From the NCBI GenBank assembly GCA_022822545.1, contig JAJEBE010000021.1, positions 112,491 to 176,490 on the forward strand: 64,000 nucleotides of DNA, written 5' to 3'. Position 1 is the stretch's first letter, and the number at the start of each line of letters is the position of its first letter. The notes beneath the pieces were generated by a model. That model was not told the origin of the DNA. It did not search any database and saw nothing but the letters and a program-made list of their open reading frames with translations. Below are positions 62,610 to 64,000 of the stretch, one piece after another. Source of the stretch: Anaerolineae bacterium. GTDB lineage: Bacteria > Chloroflexota > Anaerolineae > Aggregatilineales > Phototrophicaceae. Both the position numbers and the translations under genes were made by a program.

Positions 62610-63761
62610 ATGCACAGACGAGAGATACCCGCAGGCGGATTCCATTTTATCGATTCCACCCTGCGCGAGGGCGAGCAATTCCGCGGCACGCATTTCACAA
62701 TCGACGACAAACGGGAGATCGCCGCGCTGCTGGATCAATTCGGCGTGGAATACATGGAACTGTCGACGCCGATTGCCAGCCCACAGAGCGCTAACGCCGT
62801 CCGAGCAATCGCCGATATGCCGCGGCGCTTCAAGTTGCTGACGCATATTCGCGCCAACCTGGACGATGCGAAACTGGCGGTTGACTGCGGCATAGACGGC
62901 GCGGATGTTTACATCGGCACTTCCAACTACATGCGCGAATACAGCCACGGCAAAAGCCTGGAACAGGTTATCGAGATCGGGCAGGAGGTCATCGCCTTCC
63001 TCAGAGCGAATAAAGTCGAAACGCGCTTCAGCACCGAAGATACTTTCCGCAGCAACTTTGCCGATGTGATGACAGTGTACCGCGCGATGGACCTGGCCGG
63101 CGTCGACCGCGTCGGCGTCGCCGATACGGTTGGCATTGCCGACCCGCTGCAAACTTACAACTTGATTTCGAATCTGCGCGATGTGGTCGGTTGCGACATA
63201 GAGTTTCACGGGCACAATGACAGCAGTTGCGCCGTCGCCAACGCCTTCAGCGCTTTGCAGGCGGGCGCGACGCATATTGACACGACCGTCCTGGGTATCG
63301 GCGAACGCAACGGCATCACCGCCATGGGCGCCTTGATCGCTCGCCTTTATACCTACGACCGCGCCTTGGTCGAAAAGTATGACCTGCCCTTGCTCGCGGA
63401 GATTGAAGGCCTGGTTGCCGAAAAGCTGGGCATCAATATTCCTTTCAATACGCCGATCACCGGTGCGGTGGCTTTCCACCACAAAGCGGGAGTCCACACC
63501 AAAGCTGTGCTCAACAACCCTGTCACCTACGAGGTGATTGATCCGGAAGACTTTGGCATGTCGCGGATAATCGATGTGGCGCATCGCTTGGTGGGGCGCA
63601 ACGCCATTCGCGACCGCGCCAACGGTCTGGGCATTGATCTAGGCGAAGACGCGCTGCAATCGGTGACGGCGCAGGTCAAGTCGCTGGCGGATGAGCAACA
63701 AATCACCGCCGCTGATGTCGATCGAATTTTGGGCGAGACGATATTGCCAATCGACGACTAA
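62610..63761 (+). CDS. hcs: Homocitrate synthase
   Basis: 383 residues. It begins the AAA route by condensing acetyl-CoA with 2-oxoglutarate. Motifs: FHFIDSTLREGEQFRG, ELSTPIASPQSANAVRAI, RFSTEDTFRSNFADV, the metal-binding EFHGHNDSSCAVANAF, GIGERNGITAMGAL and FHHKAGVHTKAV. These match the Thermus/yeast homocitrate synthase type rather than 2-isopropylmalate synthase, which would carry a long LeuA C-terminal regulatory domain missing here. It ends the visible lysine operon; homoaconitase and homoisocitrate dehydrogenase genes are not in the window. Its 3' end overlaps a convergent MFS gene by 4 bases. Confidence 0.95.
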   Translation: MHRREIPAGGFHFIDSTLREGEQFRGTHFTIDDKREIAALLDQFGVEYMELSTPIASPQSANAVRAIADMPRRFKLLTHIRANLDDAKLAVDCGIDGADVYIGTSNYMREYSHGKSLEQVIEIGQEVIAFLRANKVETRFSTEDTFRSNFADVMTVYRAMDLAGVDRVGVADTVGIADPLQTYNLISNLRDVVGCDIEFHGHNDSSCAVANAFSALQAGATHIDTTVLGIGERNGITAMGALIARLYTYDRALVEKYDLPLLAEIEGLVAEKLGINIPFNTPITGAVAFHHKAGVHTKAVLNNPVTYEVIDPEDFGMSRIIDVAHRLVGRNAIRDRANGLGIDLGEDALQSVTAQVKSLADEQQITAADVDRILGETILPIDD

Positions 63762-64000
63762 TCAGCGGTTGCGACTTTGGCGATGGCGCGCGGTTCCTCC
63801 ATAGGAAAGATAAAAACCAGAATCGAGAGCAAGCCGGCCAGGGCGAAGATGCTGAAGGTCAGTTCGAAGCTGGCGGCGTCGACGAGCCAACCGGCGATGA
63901 TCGGCGCGAATACCGTCACCGGCGCGACCAAGGTGTTGGCCATGCCGATGTAAAAGGGACGCTCGGCAACGGAACAGAACTGCACCGTTATCGTCATGAT
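63758..64000 (-). CDS. MFS transporter, C-terminal fragment
   Basis: The last 80 or so residues of a minus-strand membrane protein that begins beyond the right edge. It has three hydrophobic segments, with RPFYIGMANTLVAPVTVFAP and GLLSILVFIFPMEEPRA, typical of the final helices of major facilitator proteins. An ATG at 63997 is probably internal. Substrate unknown. It ends convergently with homocitrate synthase, overlapping 4 bases. Confidence 0.7.
   Translation of the reverse strand: MMTITVQFCSVAERPFYIGMANTLVAPVTVFAPIIAGWLVDAASFELTFSIFALAGLLSILVFIFPMEEPRAIAKVATAD

Noticed and set aside
1..64000. CRISPR arrays, prophage or transposase genes
   Set aside because: No regularly spaced repeats, integrase, capsid or transposase motifs were seen; the only repeat pair (35.5 and 36.1 kb) is too small to assign to a known element.

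Overview
The window is a gene-dense bacterial chromosome segment of fairly high GC with no rRNA, tRNA, IS element, phage or CRISPR array visible. I infer a member of the Chloroflexota or a near relative. It makes lysine by the LysW-carrier alpha-aminoadipate (AAA) route, has a Thermus-like type 2 IleRS, a paired radical-SAM/DUF2344 system, many membrane TPR proteins, a divergent membrane-bound MurF, and peptidoglycan synthesis and recycling genes. The phylum is inference, not proof.

Layout. 0-10 kb: a truncated PucR-type regulator, ileS, and a minus-strand series of membrane TPR proteins, an unknown protein, AlaX and two GNATs. 10-11.8 kb: a small TPR protein, a UroD-like protein and rsmD on the plus strand. 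11.8-22.6 kb: one long minus-strand operon, argC-argB-argD-argJ-carA-carB-hpt-cca, behind a strong promoter and a leader region. 22.8-24.5 kb: rpoD with its own promoter and terminator. 25-31 kb: a membrane sensor with a C-terminal HTH, FtsK, and a membrane-anchored exonuclease VII-like protein. 31-36 kb: SRAP, small membrane proteins, DUF2344, psuG, DinB-like and beta-propeller proteins, then a 750-base low-coding region with direct repeats and an inverted repeat. 36-47.7 kb: radical SAM protein, hydrolase, murF, ddl, a glycosyltransferase, a PLP dehydratase, a pseudouridine synthase, an acyltransferase and a phosphotransferase. 47.8-53.6 kb: a peptidoglycan-recycling operon (MFS, nagZ, AmiE-like amidase, BadF-type kinase, murQ). 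53.6-57.2 kb: enoyl-CoA hydratase, fabD, rpmF and fructosamine kinase. 57.3-63.8 kb: lysW-lysX-lysY-lysZ-lysJ-lysK-homocitrate synthase, then a truncated MFS gene.

Main discovery. Both amino-acid operons appear to be controlled by leader-peptide transcription attenuation. The lys operon is preceded by a 14-codon ORF with KKAKK, and the arg operon by a 28-codon ORF with three consecutive Arg codons plus a fourth. Each is followed by an intrinsic terminator just before the first structural gene. In each, a leader segment complementary to the 5' terminator arm could form an antiterminator, and the 5' arm of a competing hairpin lies where a ribosome stalled at the Arg or Lys codons would cover it. 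The two operons encode paralogous enzymes (argB/lysZ, argC/lysY, argD/lysJ), so amino-acid-specific control of each makes sense. A third short upstream ORF with consecutive Ile codons precedes ileS but lacks a visible terminator.

Other points of interest are the IleRS GXHH signature (linked to mupirocin hyper-resistance), a shortened exonuclease VII-like protein with a transmembrane tail encoded directly after ftsK, a membrane sensor ending in a sigma-like HTH, and a near-complete MurNAc recycling operon using an MFS carrier and a kinase instead of a PTS.
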